64,000 nucleotides of DNA from Isoperla grammatica (taxonomy: Eukaryota; Arthropoda; Insecta; Plecoptera; Perlodidae): contig OX246748.1 of assembly GCA_945910005.1 (NCBI GenBank), positions 17,588,080 to 17,652,079 on the forward strand, given 5' to 3'. Positions 12,521-23,195 of the stretch are shown piece by piece (position 1 is the stretch's first letter; each line of letters opens with the position of its first letter). The notes under the pieces are model-generated. The model saw only the letters and a list, made by a program, of their open reading frames with translations. It did no database searches and was not told the DNA's origin. The position numbers were made by a program, and so were the translations under genes.

Positions 12521-13181
12521 AGCCGGCTACAGACTATTCGCCATTCGTCGTACGCATTCGTCGAACCTTCAGCAGGTAGCGGTTCGTGGCCAATTCGTGA
12601 ATAGTGTGTAGGGGGTCATTCGTCGAAACCCATGCGCGATTCGCGATTCATGGTGGTTCGCTCTAGAGGCGGTATTTATCAAAGTACACGAATCGCTACC
12701 TGGTCACGCGCCTAGTTTCACCCTCGGCGCCAGCCTACAACAAAGGGCTTGAAATGTCAAAACGGGCATTGCTCATCAAACAAGCCACTTGCAGTCATTG
12801 AGTCCGAGTGGAAGGATGAGCGTATGCTTGCTTTAATTGAAGAAATAAAAGAGTTCCGTTGTTTGTGGGACCCAAAAGATAAAGACAGAAAGAGTAGAAA
12901 CAAAAGGAACGATTGTTTGAAAAAGATAAGTGTTAAGTTTGAGTGTACACAAGAGGAGATAGACAAAAAATATTTGAATCTGTTGCAACACTCGCAACTG
13001 CAATATCATCATCACTCTCATCACTCATGATTAACGGACTCACGAAGTAACATCTGCCTTCCAACTGAAACACGCACAGTGTGTAGGGCTACCCAGGCGG
13101 TTCGCGAATCGTTCACGAACCGCTACCTGCTGAAGGTTCGACGAATGCGTACGACGAATGGCGAATAGTCTGTAGCCGGCT
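12521..13181. mobile_element. PIF/Harbinger-like element with ~80-bp TIRs
   Basis: The left end AGCCGGCTACAGACTATTCG continues for about 80 bp. It recurs inverted at 13100-13181 (GGCGAATAGTCTGTAGCCGG). Shared arm words include ATTCGTCGTACGCATTCGTC and CTTCAGCAGGTAGCGG. Inside is a 93-codon frame with a MADF-type domain, as found in the accessory protein of Harbinger transposons, which is the reason for the superfamily call. A 3-bp target duplication could not be fixed (left flank CTAA, right flank AGTT). No transposase is present, so the element is non-autonomous. Confidence 0.7.
12749..13030 (+). CDS. MADF-domain protein fragment in a transposon
   Basis: This 93-codon frame lies wholly between the TIRs. 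Residues ~25-80 fit a MADF/Myb-SANT-like DNA-binding module: a leading helix (LIEEIKEFRCLWDP), a K/R/N-rich turn (KDRKSRNKRNDCLKKI), and a third helix (CTQEEIDKKYLNLLQ). The order W-D-P then N-K-R then E-I-x-K-K is characteristic. It ends in a His/Ser-rich tail (HHHSHHS) that may come from readthrough into non-coding sequence. In Harbinger elements such proteins bring the transposase to DNA. Whether it is expressed is unknown. There is no adjacent DDE nuclease. Confidence 0.6.
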   Translation: MKCQNGHCSSNKPLAVIESEWKDERMLALIEEIKEFRCLWDPKDKDRKSRNKRNDCLKKISVKFECTQEEIDKKYLNLLQHSQLQYHHHSHHS

Positions 13182-13375
13182 AGTTTTCGTTATATTTTCA
13201 TCATGATTAGCAACATCTGGGTAAACCCTCTTGTGGGGGATTTATGGGGACAGGCGAACTCGTGGATTAAAATGGAAACTTTATGACCTGCGGCAACAGG
13301 CCGGTCAAGTGGTCAAATCTTCTTTGCTGCGATGCTCGTAAGAGTGAGGAGGTAACGCACATTTAAACCTCCCGT

Positions 13376-13520
13376 AATACAAGCAAACAAAGCAAGCAAT
13401 CAAGCAAGCGAGCAAGCAAGCAAGTAAGCAAGCAAGCGAGCAAGTAAGAAAGCAAGCAAACAAGCAAGCAAGCAAGCGAGCAAGCAAGCAAACAAGCGAG
13501 CAAGCAAGCAAGCAAGCAAG
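13376..13520. repeat. (CAAG)n tetranucleotide microsatellite
   Basis: About 145 bp of imperfect CAAG/CGAG repeats (AAGCAAGCAAGCGAGCAAGC and variants). It creates spurious Leu/Cys/Ala-rich frames on the minus strand, which should not be read as proteins. Confidence 0.95.
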
Positions 13521-15435
13521 TATAAAAGAGGAAACTGTTTTTCACGAAAACCACCCCTGAATTGGTGACCTAGAAGCTAACGTAAGCGCATATCACAATG
13601 TCTGTGTCAGAAATGTTCCTCTTGTGTATGGGTGGCTGTCATTTCTCCCCATTTCTTCACAAGGTTGGGCGTAGATATTCTACCCGGCGGGGTTTCTTAT
13701 TAATCCATGCATGGAGATACTCGAAGTAGGATACTGTCATGTTAACATTATGGGTGTGGTAGGTGGTTGGTTGAACGAAGGGAAAATGGGGTGAATGTAA
13801 CGGGGGGATGAACTCACGAACGAACCGGACAAGCCCATGCGTATTTGACCCAGCCACAGGCGACTCAAACTGTTTAATTCTTCGGGAGCGGGTGGGGAGA
13901 TGCATGGGAGAGCCATAGAATTCTAATTGAAGATCAAACCGCGGGTGTTAGTGATAGGACAGTTTGATGATTGACGTTCTATACCGTCTACTAACTATAC
14001 TAACTATACTACTGTATCATAAGACGAGTGTCAGTCATTTGTCCTTGAGATGCGGAAGATGTATAATGGCTGACGTAAGCCGACCATGCGTCAGACAGAC
14101 TGATTCAGGTAGGAGACACGCATGGCTGTCCTCAAGCTCTTATGTCTGACAAGGGCACGCATTACTTGGACACGTTTTGTTTTGTCTTGTCTTCCCGCCT
14201 TCTTTCGTGGCATGGCTTCCTTCCGGTCCGATTTTGCCGCCCTTTATTGCCTTGGAGCTCACTTCCTAGACGAGGGGGTGATTGCGCACAGTATTCGGGA
14301 GAATGAGCATGCTTTTGAAAATATGGGGGGGGGGGGCTTGCCTCCCAGTCAATGGGCTGGGGCCCCATTTTTTGAGTTTTTTTTTTATTAAAAATGTGTG
14401 ATATTACGAGTTTTGAGAATGCTTTCGTAAATAATTTGTTTGTACGCCTATACAGCTTACACTTATGTTTGAGGGATGAAGGTTTTTCATGTATAATCCA
14501 CATGACCCATCGTAAGTTGGTTCTCCTCGATAGGAGTAGGCTTGATTTGGAATAAAATAAAACTTGTTTTTTTATCGTTCACAATTCGATATTATACGTT
14601 GTAATTTATTTTAAAATCCAGGAGGAAAACGATATTGTAAATTGTAACTGACCTTCAGATGCCAAACTCACATTTTATCAACAAAACCCATTTATACGAT
14701 CCAGACTTGCACTCAAAATGTCGATATGGGTGGACTCGATTACCGTTTGGAATATTATTATTTTGACGGGCATTTTTGTGATTGGATTTAGTTTTCACCC
14801 GCGCTAAATCTCACGCCATTATTTAAAAGATTTAGTTTTTTTGTGTGTATATAAACTTAACTTAGTGGCGCTCCCACTTTGGCGAAGCATGTTTCCATAT
14901 TTTGACTATGTCGCTTACTTTCCCTCCCCTTGTCTCTTCCCCTCACCCCGACAGCACAAGAAGTTTTAATTTATTTTACTATTCTACTCTACTATATCCC
15001 TAAATTAAATTACACTGTCGTCTACTTGGCGAACGTCCAATAAATGACACATTTGCCATTGGGTACCTATATTTTTTGTTTTCATACTTTGGGAGGGATA
15101 TGTTACCGTTCCGGCATATATGTTCTAAGTAACAATGTCTGACAGAAGTAGTGTTGTAACATACTTGTCAATGGTGACATTGAGTGGGTAAATAAATATT
15201 ATGACCATGTGACCGCAAGGGTATGACGCTACAATTGATACAAAACGCACGGGCCATGTCTAATGTAATTTAAAATGCTTGTACATCGTACTATCGTTGC
15301 ATAGCCATAGTCCCTTCACATTTAGTCGCAATCCGAATATAATTGCATTACAAATATAACTACGCAGTTCGTCTCGCACTACTTTTCTGCGGGTAACGAA
15401 ATGCGTGAACAGAAAGACATTTAGTTCTATCAAAG

Positions 15436-15721
15436 CGTTGAGTGAGTACTTAATATAGGGTAGAGGCCCGACGCCATTGGCAGTTTGTCTACCGCCTTTT
15501 ACTGCCCAAAATACTTTAATCGGGTAGTAGAAGTTCGCCAAGCGACGCGATGACGGAGCCTGATTGGTCGGCTACTTCACCGAAAATATACGAAGACAGC
15601 CGAAAACTCCGTCATCGCGTCGCTTGGCGAACTTCTACTACCCGACTAAAGTATGTTGTGCAGCATAAGGCGGTAGACAAACTGCCGATTGCGTTGCGAC
15701 TCTATCCTATATTACTCAACG
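15436..15721. mobile_element. foldback MITE (family M1, copy 1)
   Basis: This 286-bp palindromic element starts CGTTGAGTGAGTA and ends ACTCAACG. Its two arms, each about 130 bp, are near-perfect inverse copies (for example GAAGTTCGCCAAGCGACGCG and its complement). It is flanked by an exact 7-bp duplication ATCAAAG (15429-15435 and 15722-15728). Other copies are at 40282-40773 and 48595-48844. It has no coding capacity. An 7-8-bp duplication excludes mariner or Harbinger but does not identify the transposase source. Confidence 0.9.
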
Positions 15722-16309
15722 ATCAAAGCGTTCTGCGCGACTTTACCAGGTTCTTTATTTCTTAGATACAACCCCTATAGTGACGAGGTGACTTAATTGG
15801 TTGGAAGTTAATTACACTCTTGATGGATTGATCGTTGCACTTAGGAAAATTAATTACACTTTACAGCTCTTTATACGAAGAATGTGAAAGTCGCGCAAGG
15901 GATTTTCCGAGGTAGTTGCATTGTTTTCCTGCCTACCAGAAAGCTTGCGGGTGACGCCATTGTTCAATCATCAGTGCTGTGGATAAAAGTTCATTCGCAA
16001 TGAATAGTCAGTCCCCTGGTTCATTACTCATGGTACCAACTTATGAATAGAAGACAAATACACCGGGGGTGGCGAAGGAATGGCACGCGTGCCTCAAGCT
16101 TTTCTGTTTGGCACACAGAAGCGCGCATCAGGATGCGCATTGTCCACCATAGAATTGCCCTGTCAGTTATTACCTCAAATTTTAGAAAATTGTCTCTCAT
16201 CGGCCGAACAAGCCGAGAGTGGACTAAAAAAAGGTCGAAAAGTTCACCTGATTACGTGGCGGAGACAACGTGGAAATTGAAATCAGTAGCTTTTACTTAC
16301 AAACGTTTA

Positions 16310-16844
16310 AAGCGCTCGTTACACGGGGAAGTGAAACGAAAAAGTGAAAAGAAAAAGTAACTTTTCTAAAGTAGAGATAGCATGTTCCTTATGGGACTTT
16401 CCGGTCGCTGTCACACGGGGAAGTCGAAAAGCAAAAAGTACAAACTTTCCGCACTAGTCGAGCTCGGTTCAACAACTGAAAAGCGAAAAGCGAAATAACC
16501 TTGAACAGTTGGTCGTGATTGGCTGGTAATGTTGCCATGGACTACAACTTCGGGAATAAGTCGACAGTCATTTGGGACGTCCTGTTAACTTTCCCAGAGA
16601 TGTGTGTACACAAGGCGGTGGTGTTACACGTACGTACAAGACGGGAGAAATCAATCGCCATACCTAGTTAGTTACCACTCTTGCCGCACAGCGCCCGATA
16701 GTGTTGCACGTAGGTCGAGAGATGGCGCCACACGCACACTGTTTCTTTTCCTCGAGAAGTGTCCCGTGTAACAACTTCGGAAAGTCTTTTTACTTTCCAC
16801 TTTTTGCTTCTCACTCTTTTCACTTCCCCGTGTAACGAGCGCTT
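16310..16844. mobile_element. TIR element, AAGCGCTCGTTACACGGGG type
   Basis: The left end AAGCGCTCGTTACACGGGGA is repeated inverted at 16821-16844 (CCCCGTGTAACGAGCGCTT). Beyond the termini both arms carry AAGTGAAA/AAAAAGT purine-rich strings. A third related string (CACACGGGGAAGTCGAAAAG) sits in the interior. Flanks resemble TTAA/TTTA but the target duplication is ambiguous. The element is 535 bp with no transposase. Confidence 0.7.
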
Positions 16845-17212
16845 AAGGGCCAAAAGCTGAAAAAGTTGGCAATTGAAAAACTGCAACACCAATTGATTGA
16901 TAAGATCGCTGGGACAGGTGTCCAACAATTCGATATTTTTTAAATAAAGTTTAGAAATGGCGATGCGGGAAATGGTGTCATCAGATTTACAATTTGCAAA
17001 CATGTCACACAATTTGAACACGTTAAAGTTTTTCAACAGCCACCTTGTGAATGTAGTGACTTGCAGTCAATGAGCGGGTGGCTTTTTCGAATACTGACAT
17101 TTGGTTGGCCAATACCTCACACATCTATGACGTCAGCATCCACAAGGTTGCTGTGGAACTAGTCTATGTGTGGTATTCAGCATCATACAAGTTGTCGTGG
17201 AACTCAAGATGA

Positions 17213-17312
17213 TTGATGATGATGATATTTAGGTTTTACGTCCCATAATTTTGCAACTTGGGTAATCGAGAAGATGAGTAGGTGTAATATGAAGATGAAA
17301 AAACGCCACATG
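17213..17312 (-). repeat. truncated tRNA-SINE (family A)
   Basis: It matches the non-tRNA half of the SINE at 2011-2182: GATGATGATATTTAGG, TTTTACGTCCCATAATTTTG, then AAAAAACGCCACATG. The tRNA head is missing after about 17312. Confidence 0.75.
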
Positions 17313-17750
17313 TCTGAATCAATTCCATTACACATTGCGGGGTCGTCATAACGGAGTTTCATCAAGGGAGGGCAGGGCTAAGTGGGAGGATAAATCTTGA
17401 GTGGCACAGTGGGGGGAAGGAGACAGGGTCTCCTTGCTTCTGGGCCTATTCTACTGCAGGCCCAAACGGGGAGTGTAACTCAACTCTCATACGGTACCTA
17501 CGTAGTACCCCCTATATCAAGACCCAGAATACCGGTGGTGACGTCATCAGACAGTTGACGAGTCACGTGACGGTATCGTCAAGTGATTTATTGTCGTATC
17601 AGTGGTCGACGGAAGCGACTGGAGTAAGTGGCCATTGTTCATGTGAATGCTGCGCGAAATAGCTCGTCTCGTATTGTTGTCTCGTTGCCATGGATACGGG
17701 AGTAACTGTCGACACGCAACAATGCGCGCGCATGAGGGGAGGGTGGGGGG

Positions 17751-17990
17751 GGGGGGGGATCGGCGGTAGCACTCGATTGAGACTCATCTGTGGAGGTCCT
17801 CGGTTCGATTCCGCCGTCATAGCCAACCTAACCGAAGGTTTTTCTCAGTCACTAGTTGAATACTGCGACTGCGTCCTACAATACAGTCCTCGGATATTTA
17901 TTATCCCAATACCCTAATATACCTAGGGAGAAAATTTATGAGCAATTCCCACACATACACAATGCGCCGTACACCCAGTTTATAAACATT
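17751..17990 (+). repeat. tRNA-like SINE (family B)
   Basis: A tRNA-like head CGGCGGTAGCACTCG is followed at the expected spacing by a B box CGGTTCGATTCCG. A body follows (GAAGGTTTTTCTCAGTC, then GTCCTCGGATATTTATTATC). The upstream G run and downstream poly-C run make the true ends uncertain. The arms do not form a canonical cloverleaf, so it is not called as a tRNA gene. Confidence 0.6.
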
Positions 17991-18249
17991 GTCCCCTTGG
18001 TACTTTTCGACAGGAGTAGGCTACGTGCCGGTACCAGGCTTCCCCCCCCCCCCCCCCCCCCCTTCCTCAGTATCAATAAAATTATGAACTTTTGACTGAG
18101 CATTATTTTCATTTTATTCTTTTCATTTACAATTCACAAATTTTTATTATAGCCTCGATTGTTTTTTTACATAAAATGTAAGACACGTCAAGAAGACATA
18201 AAATATACGTAACCGTTCGTTTGTCCAACTAATAATAATTTTTGTAGGA

Positions 18250-18505
18250 ATAACCGTTCTAGGGTGCACACCAGCTTTACCTGATGTGCCCCTCTTCAGG
18301 TGGCTAACTAGGTTATTAGGGTGTTTGGATAGTTGGGTAGGGTTGTCTGAGGGCTGATAGTATTACTCAATCCCAGCATTCGCTTTTACGACTGAGGAAA
18401 ACCTCGGAAAAAACCTTCAGTCAGGACTGCCGGTGGCCGGAATCGAACCGGCGACCCCCCGAATTACAGTCTCGCGTCTTACCGCTGAGCCACCTCTATC
18501 GGTAA
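18250..18505 (-). repeat. tRNA-derived SINE (family C)
   Basis: On the minus strand it starts GATAGAGGTGGCTCAGCGG (A box TGGCTCAGCGG). The B box GGTTCGATTCC follows about 35 bp later, then a body with CAGTCCTGACTGAAGG and TTTTCCTCAGTCG. The body's 'GAAGGTTTTTxC...CTCAGTC' words resemble family B at 17751, so the two may be related. Lack of acceptor-stem pairing argues against a tRNA gene. Confidence 0.75.
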
Positions 18506-19137
18506 TATCAAGGTAGGTATTTTCTCAGTGAGTGTGCGTCGGGGCCCCATCATTCCACGTCTTGTAAGCGAACTCTAACGTGGTTAGTTTGGGACGTAGG
18601 TTGGTAAGCAGCCGTGGCTTCTCATCTCGTCTCATCTAATCGCTTCCGTGCATAGTTAGTCAGTTAGTTGTTGTACTATAAAAACTTCGCGCTATAAAAA
18701 CCCGAATTTATTGCCATCCCAGCGCGCATGTTATAAACAACTCTACGCAAAACCAGTTTGAAACTAACTACCGAACGAAAATTTTGCACCACACGCACTA
18801 TAAAACGAAATAAAAATACGAAAAAAAATATACTTAAAAAAGATTAATTTTGTATAGATGAGAGAGTGTAGTGTAGCGTACGGCGAGTTTTCCTCTCTCT
18901 ATAATGAGTTATGTAACCAACGTAGCTTCGAGATGGAAATTAATTAACGGGGTAATTTACTACTTAAATGATTCGTAACTCCTGCGCTTCGCCATTAAAA
19001 TACAAACAACGTTTTATCATATAAACTTGGGTTCTCTAGCGCGTATATATATACATTTTTTACCTCTTTCACTTAGCTGCTGCTTTTTGCTCCCGTCTCT
19101 TTATAACATGTGGTTTTTCACACACTGTTTAATCATA

Positions 19138-19969
19138 CAGTGGCGTGCGGCCAAGTCTAAGATATAGCAAATATTGTAGATGTGTTTTTCTTCTCGAATA
19201 ATCTTGTTTCCGCTCTCCCTTTATTGAATTACTCGACAAAATTGAGAGGTCCATTCTTTTATTTCTCTCTGCTGAATATTCATATCCGTTTACGTTGTAT
19301 AATATCCTTCTCAGACTGTTGTGTTTCATAGCTTGTTGCTCGCTATTTAGTTCAGTTCCTTTTTATAATATTCAAAATAGCTCTTGTCTTGTAAACTTTC
19401 ATTTCTGATCCGCTCATCTAGTCAATATTGTCAGCCATTGTTAATAATATCAAACAAGAGAAGCAAATGGGTTGTACTACTTTCATTGTCTAGTAACGCA
19501 ACTTGAATGAAACATGTATTCCAACTAGAAATTACGTTATGGGGAAAAATGCATGTAAATATTCAATTTGAAGCACAATGGGAATAAAAGGGCGTAAAAG
19601 GGGGAAATGCCGAGTTGATCTAGTTATTACACAACATATTTTTTTATATTTTAATTATAACAAAGTTATTAATATATATGTATTGCTTGCCTTTTTAATA
19701 TTATGTCTATGTTGTTTTTATACATCTCTATTGAAAACAAGTAGGTAAAGATGATAGTCAGTTGCAGCCCCAGCCACCCAACTAAACCCCCGCCCTATAA
19801 CTAACTAGGGGCCCGCGTGACACCCCAAAGCCACCACAATCGGGCTGTTCCTACATTTCTACTAAAAAATATCGTTTTTGAATATAATATTGACTGAGGT
19901 TATGATCTTAAAACATTTATCCCCCTCACTGTTTAGTGAATTGGTACTGTACTGCACCGCACGCCACTG
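19138..19969. mobile_element. probable non-autonomous hAT element
   Basis: The ends CAGTGGCGTGCGG and CCGCACGCCACTG are perfect inverse copies over 13 bp and of the CAGNGGCG type usual in hAT elements. The flanking octamers (TAATCATA and ACATATTC) do not match well, so the duplication has decayed or an end is misplaced. The 832-bp interior is AT-rich with no recognisable transposase. Confidence 0.65.
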
Positions 19970-20092
19970 ACATATTCCGCGTGCGGGTAGCGAAGATATA
20001 TTGTTCTAGCGCCATTCTACACACAGGCAATGAACCGTAAAATTGATGTGACCTCTTATTTACATAGCAGCTTCCTTATCAAATTGGATATA

Positions 20093-20258
20093 CAGTGAAA
20101 CTTCTTTATACCAAACTCTCAGGGACTAGCCCTAGATTATTATTTTGTTACAAAGATTATTTCTTTATAAAGATGGTACATTTTCATGCATAAGAACCTT
20201 TTGGGACTCCAAAAACAGTTTGTTATATAGATCATTTTTGTATAAAGACGTTTCACTG
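20093..20258. mobile_element. pogo/Tigger-type MITE with TA duplication
   Basis: The left end TA|CAGTGAAACTTCTTTATA and right end TATAAAGACGTTTCACTG|TA are inverse copies. The CAGTGAAAC terminus with TA target duplication is the signature of pogo/Tigger (Tc1-mariner) elements. It is 166 bp with no transposase. The inner arms also pair (ATTTCTTTATAAAGATGG, CATTTTTGTATAAAG). Confidence 0.8.
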
Positions 20259-20329
20259 TATAGCCTTTACAGTCTCCAACATATGATTCGCAATACTGGA
20301 CAAACGACCTATAATATACATTACAAGCT

Positions 20330-20518
20330 GATGATGATATTTGGGCTTTAGGTCTCATATTTGGGCTAGGATGCTAAACGAGACGGTGAGTGGGTGATCA
20401 TATGAAGATGAAAACAAACGCCACATGACATCCATGCTCAAGCCGGGATTCGAACCTGGAACGCAACGACTGCGGTGTACTAGACCAACGTCTAATCGAC
20501 AACCGATAGCTACGCTGA
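20330..20518 (-). repeat. tRNA-derived SINE (family A, copy 2)
   Basis: It matches 2011-2182 over its full length: GATGATGATATTTGGGC, CTAAACGAGACGGTGAGTGG, CGCCACATGACATCCATG, then B box CCGGGATTCGAACCTGG. It has an inserted or altered tRNA-like part (GCAACGACTGCGGTGTACTA). Confidence 0.8.
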
Positions 20519-20524
20519 CATTAC

Positions 20525-21135
20525 AAGCTAAAACAAATTTCAGCTCGATTGGACATTGGGAAGTGGACGAAATATCGATTCCCATATAAAACTTTGATCA
20601 ATTAATTATAATGAATTAATTAGTGAATCTGTTAATTGATTCATCTATTGTCATCAAGAATACGTATGTGTGAAAAATTTCAGCTCGATTGGACATTGGG
20701 AAGTGGGTGAAATATCGATTATAAGATTCCGTCCAGACCGACAGACAAACACATGAAGCTAATATAAGCGTTGTAATTACATAAAACTAGTTATATATTT
20801 AGTTTTGATGTTCACCGGATTCACCACTATAATTTCTCATGATATCCCGTAAATAAATAAGTGTTTCTTAAATTGTAACAGTTTAACAGTTTAGAACAGT
20901 GGGTGAAATATCGATTATAAAATTCCGTCCAGACAGACAAACAAATTAAGCTAATAAGCCTTGTAATTACATAAAACTACAAATCAAAAAAGTAGTATAT
21001 TTAGTAGTAAATAAGTAGTAATAGTATAAAAGTAGTATATTTATGTAGTGTATTTGTAGTTATATATTTAGTTAAGATCCACACTAGTTTCTCATGATAT
21101 CCCGTAAATAAGTGTTTCTTAAATTGTAAAAGTTT
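20525..21135. repeat. locally duplicated dispersed repeat
   Basis: The string TTTCAGCTCGATTGGACATT with GGGAAGTGG and GAAATATCGATT occurs at about 20538 and 20680, and its end again near 20900. ATTCCGTCCAGACMGACAGA and CTCATGATATCCCGTAAATA each occur twice (near 20725/20922 and 20837/21092). This looks like overlapping tandem duplications of a retroposon 3' end. No coding sequence is seen. Confidence 0.6.
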
Positions 21136-22590
21136 AAAATGTGTTTTGTAATGAGCGGTTTGTATGCGCCCATGCAGTAATACATGCGAGGGGGCGCAGC
21201 GCAGTGGAGGGGCACGGGCTTCTTGTTCACATCGTTCCGGTTACGATTCCCACCACCTGCATCCGTAATACACCCTCTGGACGCTTCGTAGTAATTTACT
21301 CACATGTCTGATACTTTCTTTCTTAGTTAATGTACTTGTGGGTTTTGGCTACCCACCCACACAATATTCTCCATCCAAATTAATGACAAAACAACAACAT
21401 TCAACTTATTTTATTTCGATTACATTAAACTGAAGTGAGCGAAACGCCAATCGTAGTGAGGGAAAGCAAAAAGTAGCTGAACAAAATTTCGAATATTGCA
21501 AACATTACGGTTGTCAATTTGGAAAACAATTAATTAATTATTATTTGCTTCCAAAGTAATAACCGTATTGAAATATAATAAAAATGAAGAAATATTATGA
21601 AATATAATAGTATCGAAATAATTGAAACTTTAAATTTAGTGTTTTAGTTCTTAGAAGTAAATTATGGTTATAATAATTAATAACCACTTTTTCAATCGTT
21701 TTCAGATATAAATAAAACGCATTAATTTTGCGCGGATATAATAGTGAGACTTCCCACACCGACAATTAATCAAGTGGTCAAGAAGCACCCTGTTTGTATC
21801 GACCCTCTTCACCAGTTCCAAAAACACATCCATTTTCCCCACACGTTCATAAATACTTGAATGCTAAAACGTTTAATTAATTGGAGCATTGCGATTCTGT
21901 TTCTATTACAGCTTCATTCTATCTTTGACGTGACTCGCTGTATCCCAGCCCAGCATCACATGTGTGTGTGTGCTTGTTGTCATAGTAAATCTACTCGCGT
22001 TGTTTTTCTCACTTTTAATCACACTTTTTGCTGACGTGCGGATAAAGACCCGGTTGTGTGTTCTCTTGTATCCACGTAACTTGATACGCCCTCTATATAG
22101 TGTGTGTGTTGGAGCCGCCTCTAACATGACAGTGACATGTACACTAGCGCTTTTTGCGAGTAGAGGCGCCGACAAGAAATAGCCACCTTCGCGAGCGCGC
22201 GCGGTGGGCGGGCGACAAACTACTGACACGTGCTCTGACACGTGGGCTGACTTCTGTCAAGATGTTGGATGTCTTCTGCCAGCTGAGGAGATAGTAGCAC
22301 TTCATATAGGCTTATGTGGTTGTTGAACGATACTCGTAAATCATGCTATATTTTTCAGTAAATAATTTGAATGGTTGAATTAATTTTACGAAAATAAGCC
22401 ATCTAAGTAAACGTTTGAAATAATTTTTTTTTTTACAAATTATTACCTATGTTTTAATAGAAAATGTTATGGCTGATTTACCAGTATAATGACTACAATC
22501 AACTTGAAAAAATGTACTTCTCTTTTACCTTATTGTGTAATGTATTGCCTATCAACCACTTGTTGGACTATACTGTGTAATGTGTATGAC

Positions 22591-22683
22591 ACGAAGGCGT
22601 AGCAAGATTTGCTACCGGTCGCAGTTGCTACCTGTTGCAGGTATAACAGGTAGCAGCAGCAGCAACTCTTGCTACGCCCTCGT
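22591..22683. repeat. ~90-bp near-palindrome
   Basis: The left arm ACGAAGGCGTAGCAAG...TTGCTACC...GTTGCTACCTGTT meets its inverse AACAGGTAGCAGC...CTCTTGCTACGCCCTCGT around a short centre (GCAGGTAT). It could be a small foldback element or extruded cruciform. No flanking duplication was identified. Confidence 0.7.
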
Positions 22684-22920
22684 GAGGCCCTAGGGGCTCG
22701 TATACGTCATCGATGGACAACTAGGCATCCTTCCTTAATCGTTACCACTCATGGTCGGTAACTCCCCCCAATGGTAACTCTCTGTGGTGTCATTGGTGGA
22801 CAACTCGCACACATAATCGTTACCACTCTTGGCACCCCCCCTTTCCCCCTTCCCCCAGCGGTAACTGTGTGCGTCATTACTTCGGACATTTCCTGCATCT
22901 ATCGCAATTAATCCAATCCT

Positions 22921-23195
22921 CTAGATCTTCAATGAAAACAATGCGCAACAGTGAAAAATGCACCTTAACATAACATTTGAAAACTAGTAGTTATTGTTGA
23001 GCATTGTTGTCAGTGATCTATCAACGACCATTAGATAGAAGTAATCACGGCCCTCTAGATCTTCGATGACAACAATACACAACAGTGAAAAATGTACATA
23101 GCATTTGAAAATGAGTTGTTATTGTTGAGCATTGTTGTCATTGATTGATCTATCAAGGACCCTTAGATAGAAGTAATCACGGCTCTCTAGACCGT
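22921..23195. repeat. dispersed repeat (family R1), two tandem copies
   Basis: CTAGATCTTCAATGAAAACA and CAACAGTGAAAAATG recur about 133 bp apart. Each is followed by GAGCATTGTTGTCA, which is partly the inverse of the start, and by TTAGATAGAAGTAATCACGG. Related sequence is at 34549-34710 and 28081-28160. Confidence 0.7.

Noticed and set aside
13305..13554. Leu/Cys/Ala-rich minus-strand frames resembling membrane proteins
   Set aside because: They are translations of the (CAAG)n microsatellite.
18430..18502. possible tRNA gene on the minus strand
   Set aside because: A and B boxes are present but the acceptor and anticodon stems do not pair; it continues into a SINE body.
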